Shown: piece by piece, positions 7,213-14,219 of the stretch
Numbering within the stretch: position 1 is the first letter of the stretch
Layout: each line of letters begins with the position of its first letter
Source of the DNA: Aestuariimicrobium sp. p3-SID1156
Lineage (GTDB): Bacteria; Actinomycetota; Actinomycetes; Propionibacteriales; Propionibacteriaceae
Assembly: GCF_025144225.1 (NCBI RefSeq)
Contig: NZ_JALXXB010000009.1
Span: forward strand, 39,945 to 103,944
DNA length: 64,000 bases
Direction of reading: 5' to 3'
Notes under the pieces: generated by a model
Told to the model about the DNA's origin: nothing
Databases searched by the model: none
What the model saw: the letters and a program-made list of their open reading frames with translations, nothing else
Translations under genes and position numbers: made by a program

Positions 7213-8004
7213 TCAGGATTCCTTCTGGTTGAGGGTGTCTGCGACGCGTTGCAGCGCGTCGATTGCTCGCACAAGGTCGCTGTGGTTTCGCACGGCGACC
7301 TTGTCGCGGTTCTGGGGGAAGCGGTCGTCGGTGACGAGCTTCTGTAGAGCGCTGATGCGGCGGTCGAGATTGTCGACGGCATCGGCGAAGTCATCAGTGA
7401 TGGGGCGTCGGCGCTCGGTTGCAGTTCGAGTGCATGAGGTCGGCTTGGGCGCTGGGCACTCGACTGGCTTGGGCGCGGGCCGCGGGTACGTCTTACCGTC
7501 CAGGCCGGTCACGGTGCCGGGTCGGGCCACGGAGTTGGGGCCGGTGAGCTTGATCGTGTCGCCATTGGCCTCTGCCTCATTGAGGACGCGAGCGCGGTAC
7601 TCGTCCAGCGACTCAGGCTCCGGATCAGGTGAGGTGTGCAATGACTGCACACCTGCTCCGGCGTCATATGCCGCCTGCCGCGCGCTTACCCCGACAATGG
7701 GGGCGATCGCCCGGGTGCTCATTCCAGCGGCGCAGAGTTCGGCCGCAACTGGCCGGCGGATCTCGCGCGGCAGGCGGGACAGGGCACCTTTGAAGCGGTC
7801 AGAGACGTACGCGGTCGGGCTGTCGTAGCCCAGGGCGCTCCACGCTCCACGAGTGAGGGCCTCGCGGATCAGCGGCATCACCTGCTCGAGGTTGTCCGCG
7901 ATGGCGTCGATCTTGTCTGCGATGCGCGACGTGATGCGCTCGGCCTCAACGGCGGTCATTGACTCAACGACTTCGCCGGTGGCGATGATGACGAGCTCAC
8001 TCAT
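7213..8004 (-). CDS. ParB/KorB-like regulatory or replication protein
   Basis: A 263-residue product. Residues ~30-135 are helical and include STRAIAPIVGVSARQ, a helix-turn-helix. Around residue 180, TVTGLDGKTYPRPAP is a motif common in actinomycete plasmid and phage ParB-like/transcription-control proteins. The basic, proline-rich middle links to a C-terminal coiled-coil segment, probably for dimerisation. The ATG at 8004 overlaps the Cro-like gene's stop. Function inferred from motif only. Confidence 0.65.
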   Translation of the reverse strand: MSELVIIATGEVVESMTAVEAERITSRIADKIDAIADNLEQVMPLIREALTRGAWSALGYDSPTAYVSDRFKGALSRLPREIRRPVAAELCAAGMSTRAIAPIVGVSARQAAYDAGAGVQSLHTSPDPEPESLDEYRARVLNEAEANGDTIKLTGPNSVARPGTVTGLDGKTYPRPAPKPVECPAPKPTSCTRTATERRRPITDDFADAVDNLDRRISALQKLVTDDRFPQNRDKVAVRNHSDLVRAIDALQRVADTLNQKES

Positions 8005-8246
8005 GCCGCGTCCTTTGTTGCCGGCACAACCTTGAACAGGTGGTCGAGCTTGGCGTTGAGGGCGACGCATAGTGCCGCTTGGAATCGAGGTCCGGGCTGT
8101 GACTTTCCGTTGAAGACGCGAGAGATGGTCGAACGGTCGATGCCCATCGCAATGGCGAGAGAGGTGTCGTCGTCCAGGTCTTTCGTCTCACGGAGCGCCT
8201 TCACCACGTCCCAACGAACAGTGAGGGTGGGGTGCGTTGTGCTCAT
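8001..8246 (-). CDS. Cro-like helix-turn-helix protein
   Basis: An 81-residue protein with an HTH_3-type fold: DDDTSLAIAMGIDRSTISRV is the turn, followed by FNGKSQPGPRFQAAL. It is the first gene of the leftward early operon and diverges from the repressor, the position of Cro. A TAATGT box lies exactly six bases before its ATG, so the message is probably leaderless. Confidence 0.78.
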   Translation of the reverse strand: MSTTHPTLTVRWDVVKALRETKDLDDDTSLAIAMGIDRSTISRVFNGKSQPGPRFQAALCVALNAKLDHLFKVVPATKDAA

Positions 8247-8407
8247 GCAGGTACATTAGCACAACGCAAGTGTGCACGCGCAACATGGGTCAGGTAACGA
8301 TAGGGTCACGGCCTTGTCAGTGAGCTTGCGGTGGCTAGCAGAACGACATCCGTGTGATTCTGACTAGGGTTGTTGCGGATATGCACGTCACTTGAAACTC
8401 TTGCCGG
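8247..8407. promoter_or_regulatory. Divergent phage switch region (cro/repressor)
   Basis: 161 bases separate the divergent Cro-like and repressor genes. For the leftward promoter, TAATGT (minus strand, 8253-8258) ends six bases from the cro ATG. Just upstream on that strand, two related blocks TTGCGCGTGCACAC and TTGCGTTGTGC fall where a -35 and operators would lie. GGGTCA-type boxes occur as a direct repeat around 8286-8310. No convincing ribosome-binding site precedes the repressor ATG at 8408. Confidence 0.6.
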
Positions 8408-8914
8408 ATGAGCCGAGACGCGCCGAACATGGATGCCATGACCTGGTGGGACTACGTGAAGTCGGTCGCCGGGGATGACACGAACGCACAGATCGCGGAT
8501 GCGGTGGGCGTGAGTGCTCCCAGCGTGAGCCGGTGGAACGGGAAGAACAAGGCAGACGTGAACATCGTCGCCGCATTCGCCAGGGCATACGGAAGGCCAG
8601 TGCTGGAGGCGTTCGTTGCCGCTGGATTCCTCACCTCTGATGAGGCTGGGGAGCAGCCATCAGCGCCGCCATCGCTGGCATCACTCAATGACGACGACCT
8701 CTTGGACGAGGTGCGTCGCAGGATGCAAGGAGGGCAGTCATGGGGCGCTGGCGACACGCTCGGCCCAGAAGATGATGGGGCCGCTGGGGGTTCGGTGGTG
8801 AGTTTCCCGCCCCCCGTTGAGGGTAGCGGCGCGTACCAGGATCGCGCCGCCCGTCGTGGGCAGAATGAGGGCAAGCGGCGCAAGGGCGCGCAGGATCAGG
8901 AGGAACCGTCGTGA
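8408..8914 (+). CDS. Phage repressor-like HTH protein
   Basis: A 168-residue protein. Residues ~10-65 form a Cro/C1-type helix-turn-helix with NAQIADAVGVSAPSVSRW as the recognition unit. The C-terminal half is acidic then basic and low-complexity, with no LexA-type Ser/Lys protease, so induction would need another route; the ImmA/IrrE-type protease encoded two genes downstream is the obvious candidate. Several in-frame ATGs exist (8408, 8429, 8438) and the start is uncertain. Its end overlaps the lipoprotein start by four bases. Confidence 0.78.
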   Translation: MSRDAPNMDAMTWWDYVKSVAGDDTNAQIADAVGVSAPSVSRWNGKNKADVNIVAAFARAYGRPVLEAFVAAGFLTSDEAGEQPSAPPSLASLNDDDLLDEVRRRMQGGQSWGAGDTLGPEDDGAAGGSVVSFPPPVEGSGAYQDRAARRGQNEGKRRKGAQDQEEPS

Positions 8915-9363
8915 GGCGAGTTGCGGTGGCCAGTGTGGCCGTTGTGATGGTGTTGGCTGGATGCTCGGGCGGCGGGGATGGGCCGGCGGCCTCGCCTGCT
9001 GCCCCGTCGAGCTCGGAGGCGTCCACGTTCACCGTGGACGTGAGCATGCAGGTTTCGCGCGTGGGACTCAGCATGAATCACGGCGACAGGTGCTTCACGA
9101 CCGATGGTTTCACTGACATTGGCGCCGGAACGCAGGTGAAGATCCTGGACGCCAACGGGAAGGTCATTGCGCTGGGCGAGCTTGGTGCCGGCAGCGCTGT
9201 TGACAAGTTCGAGGGGGTGCCGGGGACCGAGTACTGCCTATTCAAGGCGTCGGTGCCGGATGTGCCCCTGGTGGATTTGTTCGGGGTGGAGGTTTCGCAC
9301 CGAGGGGTGGTGAATTTCAAGCGTGACGGCGACCCAACCGAGGCGGCGTTGACACTGGGGTGA
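8911..9363 (+). CDS. Phage-encoded lipoprotein in the lysogeny module
   Basis: A 150-residue product starting at a GTG in a GTGA overlap with the repressor. A basic N-terminus, a hydrophobic stretch and the lipobox VLAGC (Cys ~18) mark a lipoprotein, followed by a Ser/Ala/Pro-rich tether and a ~110-residue beta-rich domain with two cysteines. Co-transcription with the repressor means it should be made in the lysogen. Lysogeny lipoproteins in other phages can block superinfection, so exclusion is a reasonable hypothesis; nothing in the sequence proves it. Confidence 0.78.
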   Translation: MRRVAVASVAVVMVLAGCSGGGDGPAASPAAPSSSEASTFTVDVSMQVSRVGLSMNHGDRCFTTDGFTDIGAGTQVKILDANGKVIALGELGAGSAVDKFEGVPGTEYCLFKASVPDVPLVDLFGVEVSHRGVVNFKRDGDPTEAALTLG

Positions 9364-9398
9364 CCGTTATTGTCAGACCCTGTCGTCAAGGTTGAGGG

Positions 9399-9827
9399 AT
9401 GCATCATCCGTGGCGTGCGCTGAAGGCGCTGGCCGACTGGTCCCTTGTGTGGGATCACCTTCCCGGCGACCTGCTTGGGTTTACCGATCACAGGACGCGC
9501 ACCGTGGTTCTCGATCGAGACCTGTTGCAGGTGGAGCGTCGTTGCACGATTGCCCACGAGTTGGAGCATGTGCACCGTGGCCCGGTGCCTGCTGACCCGT
9601 GGCTGGGGGCGCGCGAGGAATCGGCCGTCGAGCAGGAAGCAGCACGGGCGCTCATCTCGATCGAGGCGCTGGCCGATGCTGTCTCCTGGTCGCTGGACGT
9701 CCACGAGGTGGCGGACGCACTGTGGGTGGACGTGGACACGCTGCGCGTCCGGTTGGCGCACCTGCACCCTGCGGAGCGGGCGTTGCTGGCCCGGAAGATG
9801 GAGCACCACCTTGACCATGCCCACTGA
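9399..9827 (+). CDS. ImmA/IrrE-family metallopeptidase
   Basis: A 142-residue protein with the zinc-protease motif CTIAHELEHVHRG (HEXXH, residues ~50-54) and a downstream ESAVEQEAARALI helix that supplies the third ligand (the E of EQEA). ImmA cleaves the phage repressor in ICEBs1-type elements. Here it lies two genes after the repressor on the same strand, which fits a protease-controlled switch. A C-terminal ~50-residue helical part may sense the signal. Confidence 0.82.
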   Translation: MHHPWRALKALADWSLVWDHLPGDLLGFTDHRTRTVVLDRDLLQVERRCTIAHELEHVHRGPVPADPWLGAREESAVEQEAARALISIEALADAVSWSLDVHEVADALWVDVDTLRVRLAHLHPAERALLARKMEHHLDHAH

Positions 9828-10032
9828 CGAGCAGATCGCCACTGCCCCCTCGCTGCGGGATCTCGCGCTGGACTGCGGTGTGCCCGAGTTCCGGCTGGCG
9901 AAGCGGATGCTCGAGTTGTCCCGCGACCCGGAGGCGATCGCCCGCTGGCCGGTCCAGCTCGCCCGGTTCACTCGCCTGGTGGAAGCTCGCCGAGAGGCGC
10001 GCTCGGCGCAGCGGCTGCGGCAGTCGAGTTGA
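9817..10032 (+). CDS. Small basic phage protein
   Basis: A 71-residue helical, arginine-rich protein; its ATG lies inside the end of the ImmA gene. LRDLALDCGVPEFRLAKRM reads like a helix-turn-helix. The last 65 bases overlap the convergent integrase gene, so its mRNA is antisense to the int 3' end. No family recognised. Confidence 0.55.
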   Translation: MPTDEQIATAPSLRDLALDCGVPEFRLAKRMLELSRDPEAIARWPVQLARFTRLVEARREARSAQRLRQSS

Positions 10033-11140
10033 GCCACGCCTCGGCCTGCTGGATGCCCGCGGCCTTCATGTCGCTGTCGGCAATCGCGTAGTAGCGGGCC
10101 GTGGTGGTGACGTCGGCGTGGCCGAGGATCGCCTGCAGGACGACCATGGGGACGTTGGCTGAGGCCATGAGGACCGCGCCGGAGGGTCTGGCGCCGGCGG
10201 GTGTGATGGGTCTCACGCCGGCCCGTCCGCACATGTCCTGCCAGTCCATCCAGTCCCGTTTGGGCTGGGTCGGCAGTTCTGGGTCGGGGCCGGGGAACAC
10301 GAAGCCCACCCCGCCGGTCTCGGCCCGGTAGGCGCGGAATGCTTCGACCTGCGCGGCCCACAGCGGGATGGTGCGCTGCGATCGTTGCGACTTGGGTTCG
10401 GTGCGGACAAGGCCCTGGCCGGTGATCTCTCGCAGGCCGGCGACCACGTCCAGGTGTGGGGTGCCTGCATCCTCGTGCACGTCCTCCCAGCGCAGCGCCA
10501 GCACCTCGCCGGGCCTCATGGCTGACAGTAGCCCGCAGGCGACCCGTAGCCATTCGCGGCCCGGCTGCAGCGAGGCGAGCACCTGCCGCGACTCGGCGAC
10601 GGTCCAGCGGTCGCGGGGGTTGGGCTTGGCCTGGGGCAGTTCGATCACCGCGCACGGGTTGCGGGGGATCTTGCCGCGCTTGGTGGCGACCTCCAGCGCT
10701 CGCCGGATAATGGCGTGGGTCTGGCGGATGGTGGCTTCGGACAGCCCTTGGCGGCGCATCCCGGCGTAGACCGACTCGAAGTGCTCGGGGGTGAGGTTGC
10801 GGAGCTTGATCCTGCCGAGCTTGGGCCGAACGTAGGTCTGCAGCTTGGAGCGGTAGCCCTGCAGGGTGCCCTCACGGGCGCGGGCTGGGGCGATGACTTC
10901 GAGCCAGTAGTCCAGCCATGCGTCCAGCGTGGTGGAGTCGGTGCCCAGGCCGGCGTCGCGTTCCTTGATCATGGTGCGCAGCGCGTCCTGGGCGCCGCGC
11001 ATCGTCTTTCTGGTGGCGGTCCTGCGCACCCGCTTGCCGTCGATGATGCCGAAGTCGAGCTGTGCCCGCCATCGGCCATCGGCCAGCTCGAACACGGTGC
11101 CGGTTCCCTGCTGTCTGCGGGGTCGTTTCTCGGCCATCAT
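9968..11140 (-). CDS. int: Tyrosine-family phage integrase
   Basis: A 390-residue product: an N-terminal arm-binding part (residues 1-60, basic, with GTVFELADGRWRAQLDFG), a core-binding SAM-like domain (~65-160) and a catalytic domain (~175-370). Catalytic residues visible are the Arg in SAMRPGEVLALRW, the Lys in EPKSQRSQRT, the second Arg in GARPSG, the His in LGHADVTTT and the Tyr in ARYYAI. The usual first histidine of box II (HxxR) is alanine here. It points away from the tRNA at 11,208-11,263, which fixes the attachment site. Confidence 0.9.
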   Translation of the reverse strand: MMAEKRPRRQQGTGTVFELADGRWRAQLDFGIIDGKRVRRTATRKTMRGAQDALRTMIKERDAGLGTDSTTLDAWLDYWLEVIAPARAREGTLQGYRSKLQTYVRPKLGRIKLRNLTPEHFESVYAGMRRQGLSEATIRQTHAIIRRALEVATKRGKIPRNPCAVIELPQAKPNPRDRWTVAESRQVLASLQPGREWLRVACGLLSAMRPGEVLALRWEDVHEDAGTPHLDVVAGLREITGQGLVRTEPKSQRSQRTIPLWAAQVEAFRAYRAETGGVGFVFPGPDPELPTQPKRDWMDWQDMCGRAGVRPITPAGARPSGAVLMASANVPMVVLQAILGHADVTTTARYYAIADSDMKAAGIQQAEAWLNSTAAAAAPSAPLGELPPGE

Positions 11141-11207
11141 CGGCCCTCCAAAATCGAGTTAGGCTTACGGATAGGCTACTGGTGCCCGCGTTTTCCGCGC
11201 CATTCCG

Positions 11208-11263
11208 GGGCCGACCCAGGGATTATGAGTCCCCTGCTCTGACCGGCTGAGCTAACGCCCCCT
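11208..11263 (-). tRNA. Truncated tRNA, CAT anticodon, at phage attachment site
   Basis: Reading leftward from 11263: acceptor GGGGGCG, D arm GCTC..GAGC, anticodon stem-loop GGGGA-CTCATAA-TCCCT, then GGGTCGGCC. This is a clear tRNA with CAT anticodon (Met or lysidine-type Ile). The sequence after the anticodon arm does not form a T arm, has no GTTC box and does not pair with the acceptor, so only the 5' ~50 nt survive. The break falls where the prophage starts, so the anticodon-arm region is the likely integration core. Confidence 0.6.
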
Positions 11264-11317
11264 CGTCTGGTCAACGCGTACAGCGTAGTGCTTTGGGCTC
11301 GCGGTGCTGCCAGTCGC

Positions 11318-12133
11318 TCAGGCCGGTCCGCTCGTCGGCAGGCCGAGCAGCTCCTCGATGCGGCGCCCGACACCGGAATCATCGTGAGGACCGGCCACCG
11401 GGTAGCCCTTCTCCTCCAACAGCGCATGGCAGTGCTGCATCCGGAAGGGGCGCCCGACCAGGTCCAGCATGGCCATGTCATTGGGCATGTCGCCGAAGGC
11501 AGCGACGTCAGCGGGGTCGACGTCCATCTCGTCCAGCAGGGTGGCCAGCCCGGAGCCCTTGTCGACCCCGGCGCGGCTGATCTCCAACAGGCCTGCCTCC
11601 CCGACGAAGGACCAGGTCACCGTCATCCGGTCACCGACGACAGGGGAGACCTCCAGTGCGAGGTCGTCCACGTGGTGGTCGGGGCTGAGCACGAGCAGTT
11701 TCACCGGCGACTTCTGCTCCAGAGCCTGTTCGACGCTGCAGTCCACCAGCAGGTGCTCCCGGTCGTCCTTGACCGGGAAATCCTTGTCGGCCGCGTATCC
11801 CTCGAGGAGTTCCAGGGCCAGGAACATGTCGGGGTGGGCTGTGCGAAGGTCGCTCACCACAGCGAGAGTCGCGTCGGCGTCCAGCAGGTCGGCCGAGATC
11901 ACGCCGCGATGGTGAAGGTCGTAGCGGACGGCCCCATTGCTGGCCAGCACGAAGGGGTCTGCCTCGGCCAGTGGCTCGAGGACTCGCAACCAGCGATAGG
12001 GGCGTCCGGTGGCGAAAATTGTGCGGACGCCGAGCTCAGCAGCCCGCAGTACCGCTTCCACATTGCGTGCGCTGGGCTCACCATCGGCTCCCAGAAAGGT
12101 GCCGTCAAGGTCTGTCGCGATTGCCCTGATCAA
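11318..12133 (-). CDS. Cof-type HAD hydrolase
   Basis: A 271-residue HAD-superfamily phosphatase. Motif I is ATDLDGTF (Asp 8 and 10), motif II is FATGRPY near residue 40, motif III is a Lys near residue 190 (SRAGVDKGSG) and motif IV is FGDMPNDMAML near residue 213. The middle ~90-180 insert is the C2 cap typical of Cof/YidA proteins, which hydrolyse small sugar or nucleotide phosphates; the substrate is not predictable. The TTG start at 12133 is fixed by AGGAGG seven bases upstream and overlaps the preceding gene by 29 bases. Confidence 0.85.
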   Translation of the reverse strand: MIRAIATDLDGTFLGADGEPSARNVEAVLRAAELGVRTIFATGRPYRWLRVLEPLAEADPFVLASNGAVRYDLHHRGVISADLLDADATLAVVSDLRTAHPDMFLALELLEGYAADKDFPVKDDREHLLVDCSVEQALEQKSPVKLLVLSPDHHVDDLALEVSPVVGDRMTVTWSFVGEAGLLEISRAGVDKGSGLATLLDEMDVDPADVAAFGDMPNDMAMLDLVGRPFRMQHCHALLEEKGYPVAGPHDDSGVGRRIEELLGLPTSGPA

Positions 12134-13004
12134 GGATCAACCTCCTGTTGGGGCTGGGGGAACTGCCTCCGGAGGAACCCTCGCCGCCCTGGCTGCCCGA
12201 GGGTGACTCCGAGGGGGACTGGCCACCGGACTGGCTCTGGCTGGGGGAGGCAGAGCCGGAGCCGGAGGAGGAACTCTCGGGGCTCTGCGGGCTTTGCGGC
12301 GTCCCGCTACCACTGCCACCACCACTGCTCGGGGGTGGTGTGACCGGTGGGGGCGGGGACTGGGGAGGCTGGTTCTGGAAGGCGAGAACAGCGATCAGCA
12401 GCGCCATCGCCGCCACCAGCACGGCCAGCAGCCAGGCCACCAGGGTCGACACCCAACCGGCCCGATCGTGGCGACCGGGCCAGGGCAGCGGCCACAGACG
12501 ACTCCCTCCTGGCGCAGTGTTCGAGCGCCAGTACATCTGGTAATCCGGGCCCGAGGGGCGCCCCAGAAGCCGGGTGCGGGACAGGTCCACCGCGTCCAGC
12601 ACACGCTGCGCCTCGGCCACGGCAGCCGGTGACCCGTCGTGGGCGAGCGCCACCCAGGGCGCATGCTGGCCCGTGTCGGGGGGCTGCGGGGCCTGCATTG
12701 GGCGGAACTTCTCGGCCAGCCGGCCCTCGTCCTGTCCCTGACCCCCACGCGCCAGGACGGTGTCCAGGTGCATCCGGTTGACCTCGCCGGCCAGACGATC
12801 CCGGGCTGCCGCGTCCGAGGCGGCGCCAGCAGCCAGAATGATCAGCATCGCGGAGGTGCCGTCATCGTCGTGGGCGGCATAGGCGACCCCGCTGGGGGTG
12901 GCCACCAGGCGGGCGTCCAACCAGTAGTCGCCGATGCGCGGGGGGTCGGTGCTCACCAGCGGCGTCGCCAAGGGGGCGGGCTGGGAGGGGAACTGGTCAG
13001 ACAT
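12105..13004 (-). CDS. Membrane protein with degenerate kinase-like N-terminus and Pro/Ser-rich tail
   Basis: A 299-residue protein: a soluble N-terminal ~175 residues, one transmembrane helix at about 180-205 (WVSTLVAWLLAVLVAAMALL) and an extracellular tail that is almost wholly Ser, Pro, Gly and Gln. The N-terminus (IGDYWLDARLVATPSGVAYAAHD) mimics the first strands of bacterial Ser/Thr kinases, but the glycine loop and lysine are absent and no catalytic lobe follows, so any kinase ancestry is inactive. Its 3' end overlaps the HAD gene. Function unknown; a cell-surface sensor is a guess. Confidence 0.65.
   Translation of the reverse strand: MSDQFPSQPAPLATPLVSTDPPRIGDYWLDARLVATPSGVAYAAHDDDGTSAMLIILAAGAASDAAARDRLAGEVNRMHLDTVLARGGQGQDEGRLAEKFRPMQAPQPPDTGQHAPWVALAHDGSPAAVAEAQRVLDAVDLSRTRLLGRPSGPDYQMYWRSNTAPGGSRLWPLPWPGRHDRAGWVSTLVAWLLAVLVAAMALLIAVLAFQNQPPQSPPPPVTPPPSSGGGSGSGTPQSPQSPESSSSGSGSASPSQSQSGGQSPSESPSGSQGGEGSSGGSSPSPNRRLILDQGNRDRP
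12141..12146 (-). promoter_or_regulatory. Ribosome-binding site fixing the TTG start of the HAD gene
   Basis: AGGAGG on the minus strand lies seven bases before a TTG; no ATG or GTG gives comparable spacing, so TTG is the chosen start. It sits inside the 3' end of the upstream gene. Confidence 0.7.
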
Positions 13005-13043
13005 CACCCCCTAGTTCACCACATGACCGAAGCACCGCAGCCC

Positions 13044-13071
13044 TTGGTTGTGGACGCGAGGGCGGTAGTGT
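13044..13071 (+). promoter_or_regulatory. Promoter for the moxR operon
   Basis: TTGGTT (13044-13049), a 16-base spacer, then TAGTGT (13066-13071). Transcription should start near 13,078, leaving about 75 bases of leader before the moxR TTG start. Confidence 0.5.
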
Positions 13072-13151
13072 GGCCCAGGACACGCGCAGCCCGTGCGTCC
13101 TCGTGGCATCGAGACTGATCGCCGCACTCACGCCAGACCGATGGAGTTGAC

Positions 13152-14213
13152 TTGAGCACGTCCGTCCCCCAGGGCCAGTCCATGAGCATCCGCGAGGCCG
13201 CACGTCTCATTGGCGAGGCGATCGCCCAGGTGCAGCGCGTCATCGTGGGCCAGGAGCACATGGTCGAGCAATTGATGGTCGGACTGCTCTCCAAGGGGCA
13301 CGTGCTGCTGGAAGGTGTGCCCGGGGTGGCCAAGACGCTGGCGGTGCGTTCCTTCGCGACCGTCGTCGGTGGCAGCTTCGCGCGCATCCAGTTCACTCCT
13401 GACCTGGTGCCCTCCGACATCGTCGGCACCCGCATCTACTCGGCCTCGAAGGAGACCTTCGACATCGAGCTCGGACCCGTCTTCGTGAACTTCGTGCTCG
13501 CCGACGAGATCAACCGAGCACCCGCCAAGGTGCAGTCGGCGATGCTCGAGCTGATGGCAGAGAAGCAGGTCTCCATTGCCGGTATCACCTACCCGGCGCA
13601 GAAGCCTTTCATCGTCATCGCGACCCAGAACCCGGTGGAGTCCGAGGGCGTCTACCCGCTGCCCGAGGCCCAGCGCGACCGCTTCCTGCTCAAGGTTGAC
13701 GTGCCCTACCCTCGCGGCAACGAGGAGTTCGAGATCCTGCGCCGGATGAGCGTGAAGCCGCCGGAGGCCGTGCCGGTGCTGAACCCCAACCTGGTGCTCC
13801 AGCTGCAGGACCTCGCCTCGGAGGTCTTCGTGCACAACCTGGTGGCGGAATACATCGTGCGCCTGGTCCTGGCGACCCGTACCCCGGCCGAATTCGGCAT
13901 GCCGGACCTGGAGAATGTCATCCAGATCGGGTGCTCCCCGCGCGCCACCCTGGGTCTGACCGCCGCCGCGCGCTCGCTGGCTCTCATCCATGGACGCGAC
14001 TACGTCCTGCCCACCGACGTGCAGGCCGTGGCGAAGGATGTGATGGCCCACCGCATCGTGCTCGGCTTCGATGCCGTCGCCGACAACATCCTGCCCACCA
14101 ACGTGGTGGAGCGGGTACTGGCAATGGTGCCACCGCCCACGCCGGTGTGGAACCAGAAGCAGCGTGAGGCGAGCCACGAGCAGCAGCGCCACGCCCCCGA
14201 GTTCCGGAGCTGA
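13152..14213 (+). CDS. MoxR-family AAA+ ATPase
   Basis: A 353-residue AAA+ protein: Walker A GVPGVAKT (residues 55-62), Walker B VLADEINRAP near 118, sensor 1 IATQNPVESEG near 155 and the YPLPEAQRDRF arginine-finger segment. MoxR proteins act as chaperones for von Willebrand-factor-domain partners, and two such genes lie downstream in the same operon. TTG at 13152 is used because GGAG precedes it by five bases; ATG at 13182 is the alternative. The next gene follows after six bases. Confidence 0.92.
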   Translation: MSTSVPQGQSMSIREAARLIGEAIAQVQRVIVGQEHMVEQLMVGLLSKGHVLLEGVPGVAKTLAVRSFATVVGGSFARIQFTPDLVPSDIVGTRIYSASKETFDIELGPVFVNFVLADEINRAPAKVQSAMLELMAEKQVSIAGITYPAQKPFIVIATQNPVESEGVYPLPEAQRDRFLLKVDVPYPRGNEEFEILRRMSVKPPEAVPVLNPNLVLQLQDLASEVFVHNLVAEYIVRLVLATRTPAEFGMPDLENVIQIGCSPRATLGLTAAARSLALIHGRDYVLPTDVQAVAKDVMAHRIVLGFDAVADNILPTNVVERVLAMVPPPTPVWNQKQREASHEQQRHAPEFRS

Positions 14214-14219
14214 CCAGCC

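Larger units (their letters stand above)
1..11263. mobile_element. Prophage, right part (left end outside window)
   Basis: The block has temperate-phage architecture: a long leftward early operon (recombination, replication, DNA binding), a divergent Cro/repressor switch at 8,247-8,407, a rightward lysogeny module and a leftward tyrosine integrase next to a tRNA. Genes of the early operon overlap by 1-4 bases almost throughout. No capsid, tail, terminase or lysis gene is in the window, so the late genes, if present, lie left of base 1. The boundary at 11,263 is the 5' end of the tRNA-like sequence; beyond it ordinary chromosomal genes begin. Whether the element is still inducible cannot be told, since the RuvC-like gene and perhaps the integrase are damaged. 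Confidence 0.88.
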
